DNA of 64,000 bases from CBDBCU01 sp965243185 (lineage in GTDB: Bacteria; Chloroflexota; Dehalococcoidia; Lucifugimonadales; UBA3495). Both the position numbers and the translations under genes were made by a program. The notes below the pieces were generated by a model. The model was not told the origin of the DNA and ran no database searches. It was given only the letters and a program-made list of their open reading frames with translations. This document shows, piece after piece, positions 48,383 to 56,906 of the stretch. Each line of letters begins with the position of its first letter. Within the stretch, counting starts at the first letter, position 1. The stretch covers positions 1,054,001 to 1,118,000 of the forward strand of contig OZ251531.1 in assembly GCA_965243185.1 (NCBI GenBank), given 5' to 3'.

Positions 48383-48844
48383 ATGCCGCTGGAACCTTAT
48401 AAAGAAGTCTTTTTCCCCAACCTTAAACGGGGCGAATACCGGGTAACCAGCGCGGCGTCAACGCGGTATAACTGCATTGCTTGGGCCGCCGGGGTTAATA
48501 CCAATTGGTGGTGGCCCGACCCGGACGGCGATACCTATTGGCCAGCCCAAGCGCCATTAGAGGAAACCCTGGCGAGTTTTCGGATGGCGTTCGAGTCTCT
48601 GGGCTACCGGGAATGCGCCACTGAGGAACTGGAACCCGGCTTTGAGAAGGTAGCCCTTTTCGTCGATGCCGACGGTTTGCCAACCCACGCCGCCCGGCAG
48701 TTGACCAACGGCCACTGGACCAGCAAGTTGGGCCGTTGGCAGGATATTGAACACCAATTCCTGAACGCCTTGGGCGGCAACGCCGCGCTATACGGCGAAG
48801 TAGTCTTGCTGCTCCGCCGCCCTCGCAACGGGATAGAACCCTAG
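48383..48844 (+). CDS. DUF7689-like protein
   Basis: A 153-residue protein with conserved YNCIAWAAG (Cys32 region), WWWPDPDGDTYWP, then EPGFEKVALFVDADGLPTHAARQL and WTSKLGRWQDIEH. The Cys in NCIAWA, His in THAARQ and Asp/His in DIEH are arranged much like the catalytic Cys-His of NlpC/P60-type papain-fold proteins; this is an inference, not a known activity. The start has no strong ribosome binding site and probably relies on coupling to the previous gene. Confidence 0.7.
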   Translation: MPLEPYKEVFFPNLKRGEYRVTSAASTRYNCIAWAAGVNTNWWWPDPDGDTYWPAQAPLEETLASFRMAFESLGYRECATEELEPGFEKVALFVDADGLPTHAARQLTNGHWTSKLGRWQDIEHQFLNALGGNAALYGEVVLLLRRPRNGIEP

Positions 48845-48857
48845 CCGCTGGGCAACA

Positions 48858-50162
48858 CTACCCATCCCCATCCATAACCGCACCATCCCCATTCACCGTT
48901 GCCTTTAGCGGCAGCAGCAGCAGGCCGCCGAGGATGAACAAGGCGGCGCAGCCAAAGAGCAGGGCGGCGTAGCCGGCGTTGGGCGGCAGCAGGCTGTTCA
49001 GCAAATCTACCCCCGGCCCCAGGATTTTGGCACAGGCAGCGCCGCCGATGGTAGCCAGGTTGACCATTGCAATGTGCTGCCCCTCCCGGCCAGGGGCGGC
49101 CAGTTCGTTGGCTAAAGCCCAGTTGGCCGACAAGACTATGCCGATGCCGGCCCCGATGCCGCTGGCGATGGCAATGACCGTACCGGTGTCAGCCGCCCAG
49201 AATACGGCGATGGAGCCGAGGGCAGCGATGCCGCCACCCGCCAGGATTACCGGCCGGCGGCCGATGCGGTCGGAAAGCCAGCCAGCCGGATATACGCTCA
49301 CTGCCAATGCGCCGCCGATAGCTAGAATGGCTTGGCTCAAAGTAGCCGCCGGGTTGTCCACTACCACCACATCCCGCAGGAAAAACAAGCCGTAGGTAGG
49401 AAAGACGACGCTGGCGGTAATCAGCATAAAGCGGGAAAGCAGGAAACGCAGCAGTTGGGGATGGAGACCGCTGGTCGAACCGCGCAAGGTGTGGCGGCCG
49501 CGGTACAATCGTTCCGCCGCCCGCTCCCGCCGTACTACCGTGGCCGCGCTGATGGCGGCCGTCAACAGCAATATCCCGCCCAACATCCCTAAAGTCAGCC
49601 GCAGCCAGAGCAGCGACTCCGGGCCGGCGTAGCGGCTGATCAGCCAGCCGCTGAGAGCAATCAGGACTACCCCGCCGCTGGCGTCAGCCAGGATTTTCAG
49701 GGACGATGCTACCCCAATCCGGTGCAGCGGCACCAAGTCGCGGATGAGGGCTTGATAGGGGCCGTAGCCAATGCTGGCGTTGGCTTGAATGAAAATCCAG
49801 ATAATCAGCAGGGAAAGCAGGGTTAGAGTAAAGGCAAGGCCGGCCAGTCCGAGGCAGACCAAGGCGACGCCCCAAAGCATATACGGCACCCGCCGCCCCA
49901 AGGGAGAGCGGGTACGGTCGCTGTAAGCCCCCACGATGGGCTGCACCAGGGCCGCGACCAAGAGACCGCTTAACCCTAATATCCCCAGCAAGGTATTTTT
50001 CGCGCCCTCCGGGGCCACATCCAGCACCAGGGTAGGCAGGATGATGGTATCCATTGCCACGAAAAAGCCGGTCATCCCGAAGCCGAAAGCCCCCAGCCGC
50101 AGCAGGGCCAAGTTGCTCCAGGGCGGCGGGACTGGTTGGTATGCGGATGGCGGCGTGGACAT
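48858..50162 (-). CDS. MFS transporter
   Basis: A 434-residue transporter with 12 hydrophobic helices. The motif-A loops are QPIVGAYSDRTRSPLGRRVPYM (first half) and YPAGWLSDRIGRRPVIL (second half). The pattern of the first loop, with Asp-Arg-Thr-Arg, resembles the sugar or glycoside and maltose/sucrose transporter groups. Start 50162 is chosen because upstream residues are Pro/Arg-rich without homology. Convergent with the DUF7689-like gene, 13 bp apart. Substrate unknown. Confidence 0.85.
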   Translation of the reverse strand: MSTPPSAYQPVPPPWSNLALLRLGAFGFGMTGFFVAMDTIILPTLVLDVAPEGAKNTLLGILGLSGLLVAALVQPIVGAYSDRTRSPLGRRVPYMLWGVALVCLGLAGLAFTLTLLSLLIIWIFIQANASIGYGPYQALIRDLVPLHRIGVASSLKILADASGGVVLIALSGWLISRYAGPESLLWLRLTLGMLGGILLLTAAISAATVVRRERAAERLYRGRHTLRGSTSGLHPQLLRFLLSRFMLITASVVFPTYGLFFLRDVVVVDNPAATLSQAILAIGGALAVSVYPAGWLSDRIGRRPVILAGGGIAALGSIAVFWAADTGTVIAIASGIGAGIGIVLSANWALANELAAPGREGQHIAMVNLATIGGAACAKILGPGVDLLNSLLPPNAGYAALLFGCAALFILGGLLLLPLKATVNGDGAVMDGDG

Positions 50163-50386
50163 TGGCGGCGCAGGGAACCGGCGGATTTGCGGGAATGTAG
50201 ATTTACCTTTGCCAATAATGATACAACAATAGACCGGCGGCGGGAAATGGGGCGGCGGCCTTCGTTGCCGCAGCAAAGCCGTAGCCCCCTATCCAAAAAG
50301 CGAACAGAATCCCTTTGCCCGGCATCTTGACACCCCTTGGCCAATGCCTTAAACTTAATAAACAGTGTTTGCACTGGCATACACCC

Positions 50387-50463
50387 GGCCCGGTGGTGTA
50401 GTTGGTTAACATACCGCCCTGTCAAGGCGGAGATCGGCGGTTCGAGTCCGCTCCGGGTCGCCA
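50387..50463 (+). tRNA. tRNA-Asp (anticodon GUC)
   Basis: Acceptor GGCCCGG with CCGGGTC, anticodon stem CCGCC/GGCGG around CTGTCAA giving GTC, T-loop GGTTCGAGTCC, discriminator G and encoded CCA (50461-50463). Confidence 0.95.
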
Positions 50464-50474
50464 CGGACAGCAAT

Positions 50475-50502
50475 GGGGGAGCGGCATATACGCCGCTCCC
50501 CC
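50475..50502 (+). terminator. Terminator of tRNA-Asp
   Basis: GGGGGAGCGGC (50475-50485) and GCCGCTCCCCC (50492-50502) form an 11-bp stem, followed by GATTGATT. Confidence 0.75.
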
Positions 50503-50571
50503 GATTGATTCGGCCATGCCGGCGGGTTACGCCGGTTCCGGGTTAAATCCCGTTAAGCCGGTTAGTCCCCT

Positions 50572-51471
50572 TTACTGCTGGCGGACATACTTGTCCACGC
50601 CCACGCCATCGGGAACGCCTACATAGATGTCCCCGTTGGGGGCAATCCAACTGCCATGACCGCCGCGGATTACCCAGCGGGCCAGCAGTTCCCCGGCGGT
50701 GTTCATCAGGCTGATGCGGGAGTCAGTCTCCTCCGTCCAGCCCTGCCGGGCGTCCCGGCCGCCCTCGCTGATGCAGAAAGTCCCTTCCGCGTCCTGGGAA
50801 ATATCCATCGGGCGCAGCAGGTCGGTCCACATCCCTTGATACTCGCCGTCAGCGTTGAAAATCTGGACGCGGTTGTTTTCCCGGTCGCAGACATAGAGCA
50901 GCCCATCGGCGCCGACCATCATACTGTGGACGAGGTGGAACTCGTTGGGCTGGTCCTTGCCCGGCTCGCCCCAGGAGGCTTTGAGTTCGCCGTTGGCGGC
51001 AAAGCGATGGACGCGGGCATTGCGGTAGCCGTCAGCCACATACAGATCGCCGCCGGCGCCCGGCACCAGTTCGGCCGGGTAGTTGAAGGGCCCGGCGCTG
51101 CGGGGGCAGAGGGTGCCCGGCACTTCGCAGCCGGTGTCGGAGTGGACGCCGCGCTCGCCGATGACCTGCAAGGGCTTGCCGTCGAGGGTGTAGCGCAGGC
51201 AGACCGAGTCCTCCCGGTCGGTGATATAGACGATGTCGTCCTGGATAAAGATGCCGTGGGGGTTGCTGATGGCGTCGAGACCCCAGGAGCCGGCATAGCT
51301 GCCGTCCGGGTCAAAGATGACGATGGGCGGCTCTTTGCGCTGAAAGGCATAGACCCGCCCCTGGGAGTCGGTAGCCACGGCGCTGACCATCCCGAAAGTT
51401 TCGCCGGCCGGGAGTTGCGCCCAGCTTTCGACCAGTTCGTAAGTGTAACTGCCGCTGCCAACGGTAGCCAT
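50572..51471 (-). CDS. NHL-repeat beta-propeller protein (peptidylglycine lyase-like)
   Basis: A 299-residue protein of NHL repeats forming a six-bladed propeller: GRVYAFQRKEPPIVIFDPDG, HGIFIQDDIVYITDRED, GDLYVADGYRNARVHRFAANG and GLLYVCDRENNRVQIFNADG. The last two resemble peptidyl-alpha-hydroxyglycine amidating lyase blades. No signal peptide, so it is probably cytoplasmic. GGAGGT lies upstream of the ATG. Enzyme activity or ligand unknown. Confidence 0.8.
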   Translation of the reverse strand: MATVGSGSYTYELVESWAQLPAGETFGMVSAVATDSQGRVYAFQRKEPPIVIFDPDGSYAGSWGLDAISNPHGIFIQDDIVYITDREDSVCLRYTLDGKPLQVIGERGVHSDTGCEVPGTLCPRSAGPFNYPAELVPGAGGDLYVADGYRNARVHRFAANGELKASWGEPGKDQPNEFHLVHSMMVGADGLLYVCDRENNRVQIFNADGEYQGMWTDLLRPMDISQDAEGTFCISEGGRDARQGWTEETDSRISLMNTAGELLARWVIRGGHGSWIAPNGDIYVGVPDGVGVDKYVRQQ

Positions 51472-51580
51472 AGAGTTGTTACCTCCGCAGAAAGTTTAGG
51501 GGAATGAACCCGGGGGTAAGTATGGGGGATAGTAGGTTGGGGGTCAAGGGGGGGATGCCTTATGTCAATATATATTATGT

Positions 51581-51609
51581 TTGCAACTTGGTGAAATATA
51601 TGCTATATT
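51581..51609 (+). promoter_or_regulatory. AT-rich promoter of the RapA-like helicase
   Basis: TTGCAA (51581-51586), 17-bp spacer, TATATT (51604-51609) with TGC directly before it (extended -10). The surrounding 50 bp are strikingly AT-rich for this window. Confidence 0.75.
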
Positions 51610-51638
51610 CCGCCCATCAGTGGCCGATGGGGGAGCTT

Positions 51639-54600
51639 ATGACCGGCAACAACGGTGAAATCGTAGTTGGTGCCCTTGTCCAGTGGACGGAAGCGGATAC
51701 CTATGGCGTGGTGACCGGAATTGAGAACGGACGGGTTTCGGTGGCGTGGGACGCTGGCGGTTGCCCGCCGCAATTTGCGGTTTCCAACCTCCCCTTGCTA
51801 CGGGTTGACCTGTCGGGACAAACCGTTAGCGTCAGGTCGACGGGATCCACCGCTGCCGTTATGGGGCCGGCAGAATCATCCACGCCGGCGTGGCGATGCT
51901 TTGTCGCTACTGTTGGCGGTGGTGGGCAAAACGTCAATCATCCCGAGGCCAATCTCCGCCCGTTGCCGGTCAATGATCCCATTGAGCGATTCCGAAGCAA
52001 ACGTATCGGCTCCCTGAAAAAGTACCGCTTGCAGGAAGTGACCCGTTGGTATCGGGGGTTGCACCTCTACGACGAACTGGTTTCCTTGGGCCAGATTGGG
52101 GTTGACATTAAGCCGCACCAGGTTTTCGTAGTTCACAAGGTCATTACTAACTACCCGCATCGCTTTTTGCTGTGCGATGAGGTGGGTTTGGGCAAGACTA
52201 TCGAGGCCGGGATAGTTCTCAAAGAACTGCGGGCGCGGGGCGGGGCGCGGCGGGTCTTGGTTATTGCGCCGCCCAACTTGGTTCGTCAGTGGCAGTTTGA
52301 GATGAAGTCCAAGTTCAACGAGAGTTTTTCCGTCCTCAATACCGCCACCGTCAGGTATATGGAAGGCCAAGGGCAGGGGGATAATCCCTTTACTTATTAT
52401 GACAACGTGGTGTGTTCCGCCGCGTGGGCGGCCAATCCCCATTGGGCGCGGCAATGCGCCGTGGTGGATTGGGACTTGGTTATCGTTGACGAGGCGCATC
52501 ACGCCCGCGACACCACCCGCCTTTACCGTCTGGTGCATGACTTGGCCGCGCCCGATTATTCCTCGCGGCGGGGGATGCTCTTTCTTACTGCTACCCCGAT
52601 GCAGCTCAACACCCATGAGCTTTATTCTCTAGTTGAGATGCTAGACCCGGCTTTGTTCCCGTCGGAAAGGCATTTCGAGGAACATCGCCGGGCGGTTCCG
52701 GGCTTGTCTAGTTTGGTGGAACGGTTGCTTATCCACGGTTTCCCGTTGCCGGAAGAAACTGAGGAAACTACGGTTGAGCAGGTTAGCCAGTGGTTGCAAC
52801 TGGACGAATCCGAAGCACGGCAGCGTCTCTCTGGCGGACAGGAGGCTGTTGAATCCCTTGCCAGCGACCTGTCAGATCGCCACCGGCTCAGCGAGAGACT
52901 GATCCGCAACCGAAAAGTGAAGATAGGCGGGTTTATGCCCCGCTCCGCTTACCGTTGGGATGTTGATCTCACCGATGAGGAGAGAAATGCGCTCGAAGCG
53001 GTAGAGGAGTATGTCCAGTACGGTTTTCGTATGGCGGAAGGGGCTAACGACACCGCGGTCGGCTTGGTAATGGTAATCTTTCAGAAAATGATGGCCTCAA
53101 GCATTGCGGCCATTAAGGACTCTTTGGGGCGGCGGCAGGAGCGCGTCCGGGCGCGGGCAACCAGTAGCCAGACTGCTGACGAAATGGAGTCCCGCTTGGA
53201 TGACGATGACACCGTCAGCGATGTAATCCGAGAATCCCACGCCGTGACTAGTTTGGCCGACGAAGAGCTGCGGCATCTTGACCGTACTATGGAAGCCTTG
53301 GACTTGGTGAAAAGCGACTCCAAGTCTCTGGTGCTGGTGGAGCGGCTGGCCGGGTTGTTTGAGGATTCCCAGGATGAGAAGGTGATTATATTCACCCAAT
53401 TTCGGGAAACCCAACGCTACCTGGAGGAACAGATTACCTCCCGGGGTTGGGGTGTCAACCTGTTCCACGGCCAGATGAACGTTACTGAAAAAGACCGGGC
53501 CGTAGAGCGTTTCAAGAACCGAGCCGGCCCGCAAGTCCTGATCAGCACCGAGGCCGGCGGGGAAGGGCGGAATTTCCAGTTCTGCCACTATTTGGTCAAC
53601 TATGACCTGCCCTGGAATCCGATGCGTGTTGAGCAGCGCATCGGCCGGGTTGACCGTATCGGACAGGAAAATGCCATCAGCATTTTCAACCTTTACTCCA
53701 AGGATACTATCGAGGAGCGTGTCCTCGAGGTTTTGGAGAACCGTATCCAGATATTTCAGGAAACGGTCGGCGGTCTTGATGCTATCCTCGGGGAAGCGGA
53801 GAACGACATCAAGAAAATTATGCGTCAAGCCGTGGAACAGCAAGGGCAGGCGCTGGAAGAATATGGGCGGCAACTGGAGTTGACCGTTCGCGCTGCCAAG
53901 CAAGCCGAGCAACAGCTGGGTGATTTCATTATGGATACCAAGTCTTACCGGAGAGAATTGGCCGAGCGTATCGCCGGGCAGCAGTCTCCGGTAAGCAACG
54001 AAGACTTCGACAAGTTCATCGGCCAACTGCTGGCCGGCGTCCGCACTTACATTCGGCAAAGGGGTGGGATTTACGACCTCAGTTTCCACGGCTCTTTTGT
54101 CGATAACCATAAGGTGCTTTTCCCGGCGGGTGATAAAAAGAGGGCGGTATTCCGTCCTGACCGCCGTCCCGATGCCGAAGGGATAGAGTTCATGGTCTTT
54201 GGACACCCTATTGTGGAGGCGGCGGTAGCGGAGGTTACTGCCGATGGCTACGAAGGCATTACCGGCACCCGCAAAATCTTGGCTGGTGATGACTTGTCGC
54301 CGGTGTCCGGGTGGTTGTTCACCTACCAATTCGAGATTTCCGGGCCTCAAGCTACCGAGCGCATCTTGCCGGTGTTCGTAAGCGACGACGGGAAAGTGAG
54401 CCTTGAATTGGGGCGGAATCTGGTGGAACGGGCTTGCCGTTTTGACGACGAAGAGGAGATAGAATCGTATTTGATTCCCGACAACTTGGCTATGGCTGAG
54501 CCGTTGGCAAGCGCGGCGGCGGTAAAAGAACGCGATGCGCTGCAACAAGAAGTCCAAAGTCAGGCAACGGATCGGGCCAACCGGGAAGTGTCCCGGCTGA

Positions 54601-54869
54601 CTGAGTACTTTGACTATCGGGAAATGACAGCTCGGGACAAAGTAGCGGAAACGCGGGCTACCCTGAACCGTATCCGGGAAAGCGCCGATGAAAACCAACG
54701 CCAGATTTTGCCGGTTTGGGAAGCCAACCTCCGCCGGGATGAGGAACTGTTGCCCAAGTTGGCGGAAGACCGGCGTAACTGGACCGCGGATGTCGAGAGG
54801 TACCGACATCCCCAAGTGGCTTGGGCGTTGAAGTCCTTGGGGCGTATTGAGGTGGTTGAGGCTGGCTAG
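51639..54869 (+). CDS. RapA/SNF2-family DEAD-like helicase
   Basis: A 1076-residue Swi2/Snf2-type ATPase. The N-terminus (about residues 1-60, VQWTEADTYGVVTGIENGRVSVAW) looks like a small Tudor/KOW-type barrel. Motif I LLCDEVGLGKTIEAG (about 178-192), motif II DEAHH, motif III FLTATPMQ, then a long helical insertion, and the C-terminal helicase motifs IIFTQFRETQRYL, LISTEAGGEGRNFQ and QRIGRVDRIGQ. A C-terminal region of over 350 residues is RapA-like. RapA recycles RNA polymerase; relatives such as DrmD serve in phage defence. ATG 51639 follows the promoter by 30 nt; ATG 51627 is an alternative. Confidence 0.85.
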   Translation: MTGNNGEIVVGALVQWTEADTYGVVTGIENGRVSVAWDAGGCPPQFAVSNLPLLRVDLSGQTVSVRSTGSTAAVMGPAESSTPAWRCFVATVGGGGQNVNHPEANLRPLPVNDPIERFRSKRIGSLKKYRLQEVTRWYRGLHLYDELVSLGQIGVDIKPHQVFVVHKVITNYPHRFLLCDEVGLGKTIEAGIVLKELRARGGARRVLVIAPPNLVRQWQFEMKSKFNESFSVLNTATVRYMEGQGQGDNPFTYYDNVVCSAAWAANPHWARQCAVVDWDLVIVDEAHHARDTTRLYRLVHDLAAPDYSSRRGMLFLTATPMQLNTHELYSLVEMLDPALFPSERHFEEHRRAVPGLSSLVERLLIHGFPLPEETEETTVEQVSQWLQLDESEARQRLSGGQEAVESLASDLSDRHRLSERLIRNRKVKIGGFMPRSAYRWDVDLTDEERNALEAVEEYVQYGFRMAEGANDTAVGLVMVIFQKMMASSIAAIKDSLGRRQERVRARATSSQTADEMESRLDDDDTVSDVIRESHAVTSLADEELRHLDRTMEALDLVKSDSKSLVLVERLAGLFEDSQDEKVIIFTQFRETQRYLEEQITSRGWGVNLFHGQMNVTEKDRAVERFKNRAGPQVLISTEAGGEGRNFQFCHYLVNYDLPWNPMRVEQRIGRVDRIGQENAISIFNLYSKDTIEERVLEVLENRIQIFQETVGGLDAILGEAENDIKKIMRQAVEQQGQALEEYGRQLELTVRAAKQAEQQLGDFIMDTKSYRRELAERIAGQQSPVSNEDFDKFIGQLLAGVRTYIRQRGGIYDLSFHGSFVDNHKVLFPAGDKKRAVFRPDRRPDAEGIEFMVFGHPIVEAAVAEVTADGYEGITGTRKILAGDDLSPVSGWLFTYQFEISGPQATERILPVFVSDDGKVSLELGRNLVERACRFDDEEEIESYLIPDNLAMAEPLASAAAVKERDALQQEVQSQATDRANREVSRLTEYFDYREMTARDKVAETRATLNRIRESADENQRQILPVWEANLRRDEELLPKLAEDRRNWTADVERYRHPQVAWALKSLGRIEVVEAG

Positions 54870-54968
54870 ACCAATCGCCATTCCCCAAAATTCTAGTAAT
54901 ATGTATCGGCAGAGCCGGCCCACCACCAATCCGCAGCCGGCAGCCCTGACGGGAGATTAAAATTCATT

Positions 54969-55412
54969 ATGCTGTTGGAAGGCGGGATTTACAGCTACGC
55001 CATCCCCTTGGGACGAATCATCGCCGGCTTCTTTGTCGGCGCCATCCTCGGCATCGTCGGCGGCTGGACGGGACTGACCTTTAACGCTATGGTCGGCTAC
55101 CCCTGGGACGCCAACGTGCACCTTGCCATTTATGTGGTCAGCATCGGCCTCGGCGCCGGCTTGGGCGCCTGGGTCGGCTGGATTAACCTCAGCCTCCGCT
55201 GGTACATCGTGGCCCTGACCATCCTGATGGTCCTCGTCGGCGGCATCCTCGGCAGCGTCCTCGGCAACCTGTACGGCTTGGAATTCATCGGCCCTACCTA
55301 CCTGGGCGAGCGCGATACCCGCGTCAACATCACCCACTTCGGCGCGGCCTTTGGCGCCATCAGCGTCTCCACCGCCATCGGCCTCTACTACCACTTCCGC
55401 ACCAAAGGCTGA
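54969..55412 (+). CDS. Small Gly-rich integral membrane protein
   Basis: A 147-residue protein with four hydrophobic helices (about residues 10-33, 48-68, 76-100 and 122-140) containing many GxxxG-type contacts (GAILGIVGGWTG, GLGAGLGAWVGW, VGGILGSVLGN). An acidic/basic loop GERDTRVN precedes the last helix. No family was recognised. It is monocistronic, followed by repeats. Confidence 0.65.
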   Translation: MLLEGGIYSYAIPLGRIIAGFFVGAILGIVGGWTGLTFNAMVGYPWDANVHLAIYVVSIGLGAGLGAWVGWINLSLRWYIVALTILMVLVGGILGSVLGNLYGLEFIGPTYLGERDTRVNITHFGAAFGAISVSTAIGLYYHFRTKG

Positions 55413-55507
55413 AATCGAAGCCGGTTCCCCCGGATTATTGACGCCCCGTATAACCGACACTATAGCTAGGTCATTCCGACCGCCCCACCAAGTCATTCCC
55501 CCACTAT

Positions 55508-55595
55508 GTCATTCCGCGGCGTAGCAGAGGAATCTAAAATGCCCGCCCTTGACCCCTCTCCAGATTTTTAGATTCCTCCCTTCGGTCGGAATGAC
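55508..55595. mobile_element. MITE-like inverted repeat element, copy 3
   Basis: An 88-bp element with GTCATTCCGCGG and GGTCGGAATGAC ends, GAGGAATCTAAAA and TTTTTAGATTCCTC inner arms and the GCCCGCCCTTG core. A lone GTCATTCCG end just before it (55469-55478) suggests an additional partial copy. Confidence 0.8.
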
Positions 55596-55652
55596 CTGAC
55601 GGCCGGATAACCAATCCCTCCGACCCAATTTCTCCCTCCATCCCCAAACCCA

Positions 55653-55701
55653 ACAGTTTTGAGGGGGTGCGGGGGAACTTTTACAAAAGTTCCCCCGCCG
55701 T
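55653..55701. repeat. GTTTTGAGGGGG hairpin element, copy 4
   Basis: Same arms GGGGGAACTTTT/AAAAGTTCCCCC. This copy is not followed by the large ncRNA but, about 130 bp later, by the twin small RNAs. Confidence 0.85.
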
Positions 55702-55729
55702 ACCCTCAAGGCAATCGCCTATCGAAATC

Positions 55730-55758
55730 GTCATCCCCCCGAAAGCGGGAATCCAGAA
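55730..55758. repeat. Dispersed palindromic repeat
   Basis: GTCATCCCCCC, GAAA, GCGGGAATCC and AGAA; a diverged copy of the family. Confidence 0.65.
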
Positions 55759-55830
55759 ATGCCGGAGCATAACCTTGCCACCGCCGCAAAATCATTGACC
55801 TCCCTGCCCTAATCTGCTACTAATATAAGC

Positions 55831-55894
55831 GGATTGGGCTGGCTTCGAACCGTCCCTGAATGGTGTGCCTGCCTTTAATGGCTAGAAGTCAGCC
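55831..55894 (+). ncRNA. Candidate small RNA, twin A
   Basis: Downstream of TTGACC (55795-55800) and an AT-rich -10 region TACTAATATAA (55818-55828). GGCTGGCTTC (55837-55846) pairs over 10 bp with GAAGTCAGCC (55885-55894), closing a 58-nt domain with inner ACC/GGT and GCC/GGC hairpins. It is nearly identical to twin B, including the distance between the closing strands. There is no open frame. Confidence 0.55.
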
Positions 55895-56002
55895 ACCCCC
55901 CCCCCCGGTTGCCGGCTCTATTTCCGTAGCAAATACCGGGCAAACTAGCCCCCCCTCGCCCGCCTATTGACATCCTCGGCCTAATCTGCTACTAATATAA
56001 AT

Positions 56003-56067
56003 GGAATCGGGCTGGCTTCGAACCGTCCCTAAATGGGGTGCCTGCCTTTAATGGCTAGGAGTCAGCC
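56003..56067 (+). ncRNA. Candidate small RNA, twin B
   Basis: Promoter TTGACA (55967-55972) and TACTAATATAA (55990-56000). GGCTGGCTTC (56010-56019) pairs with GGAGTCAGCC (56058-56067); the A-to-G change relative to twin A keeps pairing as a G-U. The 3' end touches the 3' end of the DUF3800 gene on the other strand. Confidence 0.55.
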
Positions 56068-56068
56068 A

Positions 56069-56704
56069 TCACCCCGGCCAAGTTAGCCGTGTTGCCTCCT
56101 TTCTCCTCAAATACTGCTCTTGCAGTGCTACAGCCTCCGCCTTTCCGTGAATGGCTTGGTTGCCTACGCTGGCAACATAATCAGCCAGTTGCAACAGATT
56201 GTTCCGGTGAGAATCCTGCAACCGTACGCTCTTGATGACCCGCTCACCCCGCGACTGATTTACGCTGTTACGCAAATGCCGCGCCAAGTCATCCCTGAAC
56301 CGGCGATTGCCGGTTCGGTCGGCAATTACATTCACTTCACTCAAGTATGCCTTCGCGTTCTCCAGCAGCAACCCGGCGGCATATCGGTACAATTCCCCCG
56401 CGCTACGCAGCGGAGCATTGCCTTGGTTCAATGCCTCTTTATCCAGCGCAGCGATGTGGTACCGGAAATCGTAGAGCTGAACCGCCTCCAGAAAAGCGAC
56501 GCGAACCCTCCACGAATTCTTGCCGAAATGAAACTCGTAGCTATCGGGGAGATTCAACTCCCCCCGCAGACGGCTAATCCGCCGGTCGCACTCCAACGCT
56601 GCCAAGTCATCCTCAAAGGTAACCAGAGCCGTCACAAAGTACCGGCTGGAACCGCGCCCTATTTTCAACCCCGGGTCTCCCGACTCGTCAAAAAAGCCTA
56701 ACAT
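56069..56704 (-). CDS. DUF3800 domain protein (RNase H-like fold)
   Basis: A 211-residue protein with MLGFFDESGDPG at the N-terminus (conserved DESGD), SYEFHFGKNSWRVR, NVIADRTGNRR and RLQDSHRNNLLQLADYVAS, the typical acidic residues of DUF3800, an RNase H-like family often found in defence or mobile contexts. ATG 56704 starts the conserved region; the upstream frame has no homology. It lies directly opposite the twin small RNAs. Confidence 0.85.
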   Translation of the reverse strand: MLGFFDESGDPGLKIGRGSSRYFVTALVTFEDDLAALECDRRISRLRGELNLPDSYEFHFGKNSWRVRVAFLEAVQLYDFRYHIAALDKEALNQGNAPLRSAGELYRYAAGLLLENAKAYLSEVNVIADRTGNRRFRDDLARHLRNSVNQSRGERVIKSVRLQDSHRNNLLQLADYVASVGNQAIHGKAEAVALQEQYLRRKEATRLTWPG

Positions 56705-56811
56705 TCGTAGATTATGGCAGTTTATAAGCCAGTAGCGCAACCATATATCCCCGCCGCTCCCCCCAAACACCGCCCCCAAAAAACCCGCCCTAATTCCCCC
56801 AACCCGGCAAC

Positions 56812-56842
56812 TTGACGCCCGCCTTTAACCCTGTGCTAATAT
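56812..56842 (+). promoter_or_regulatory. Promoter of the ybeY-dnaX operon
   Basis: TTGACG (56812-56817) and TAATAT (56837-56842) with TGC directly before it (extended -10), 19-bp spacer. The TGCTAATATAA motif resembles the promoters of the twin small RNAs. Confidence 0.6.
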
Positions 56843-56906
56843 AAAGCCGGCAATCCCCAATCTCCTTATTGCCCGGCATCCCCGCCGGCCGGAGCTTGCC
56901 CCAACT

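Noticed and set aside
53097..54929. 610-codon minus-strand open frame
   Set aside because: It is the antisense shadow of the RapA-like helicase; the sense protein has complete helicase motifs.
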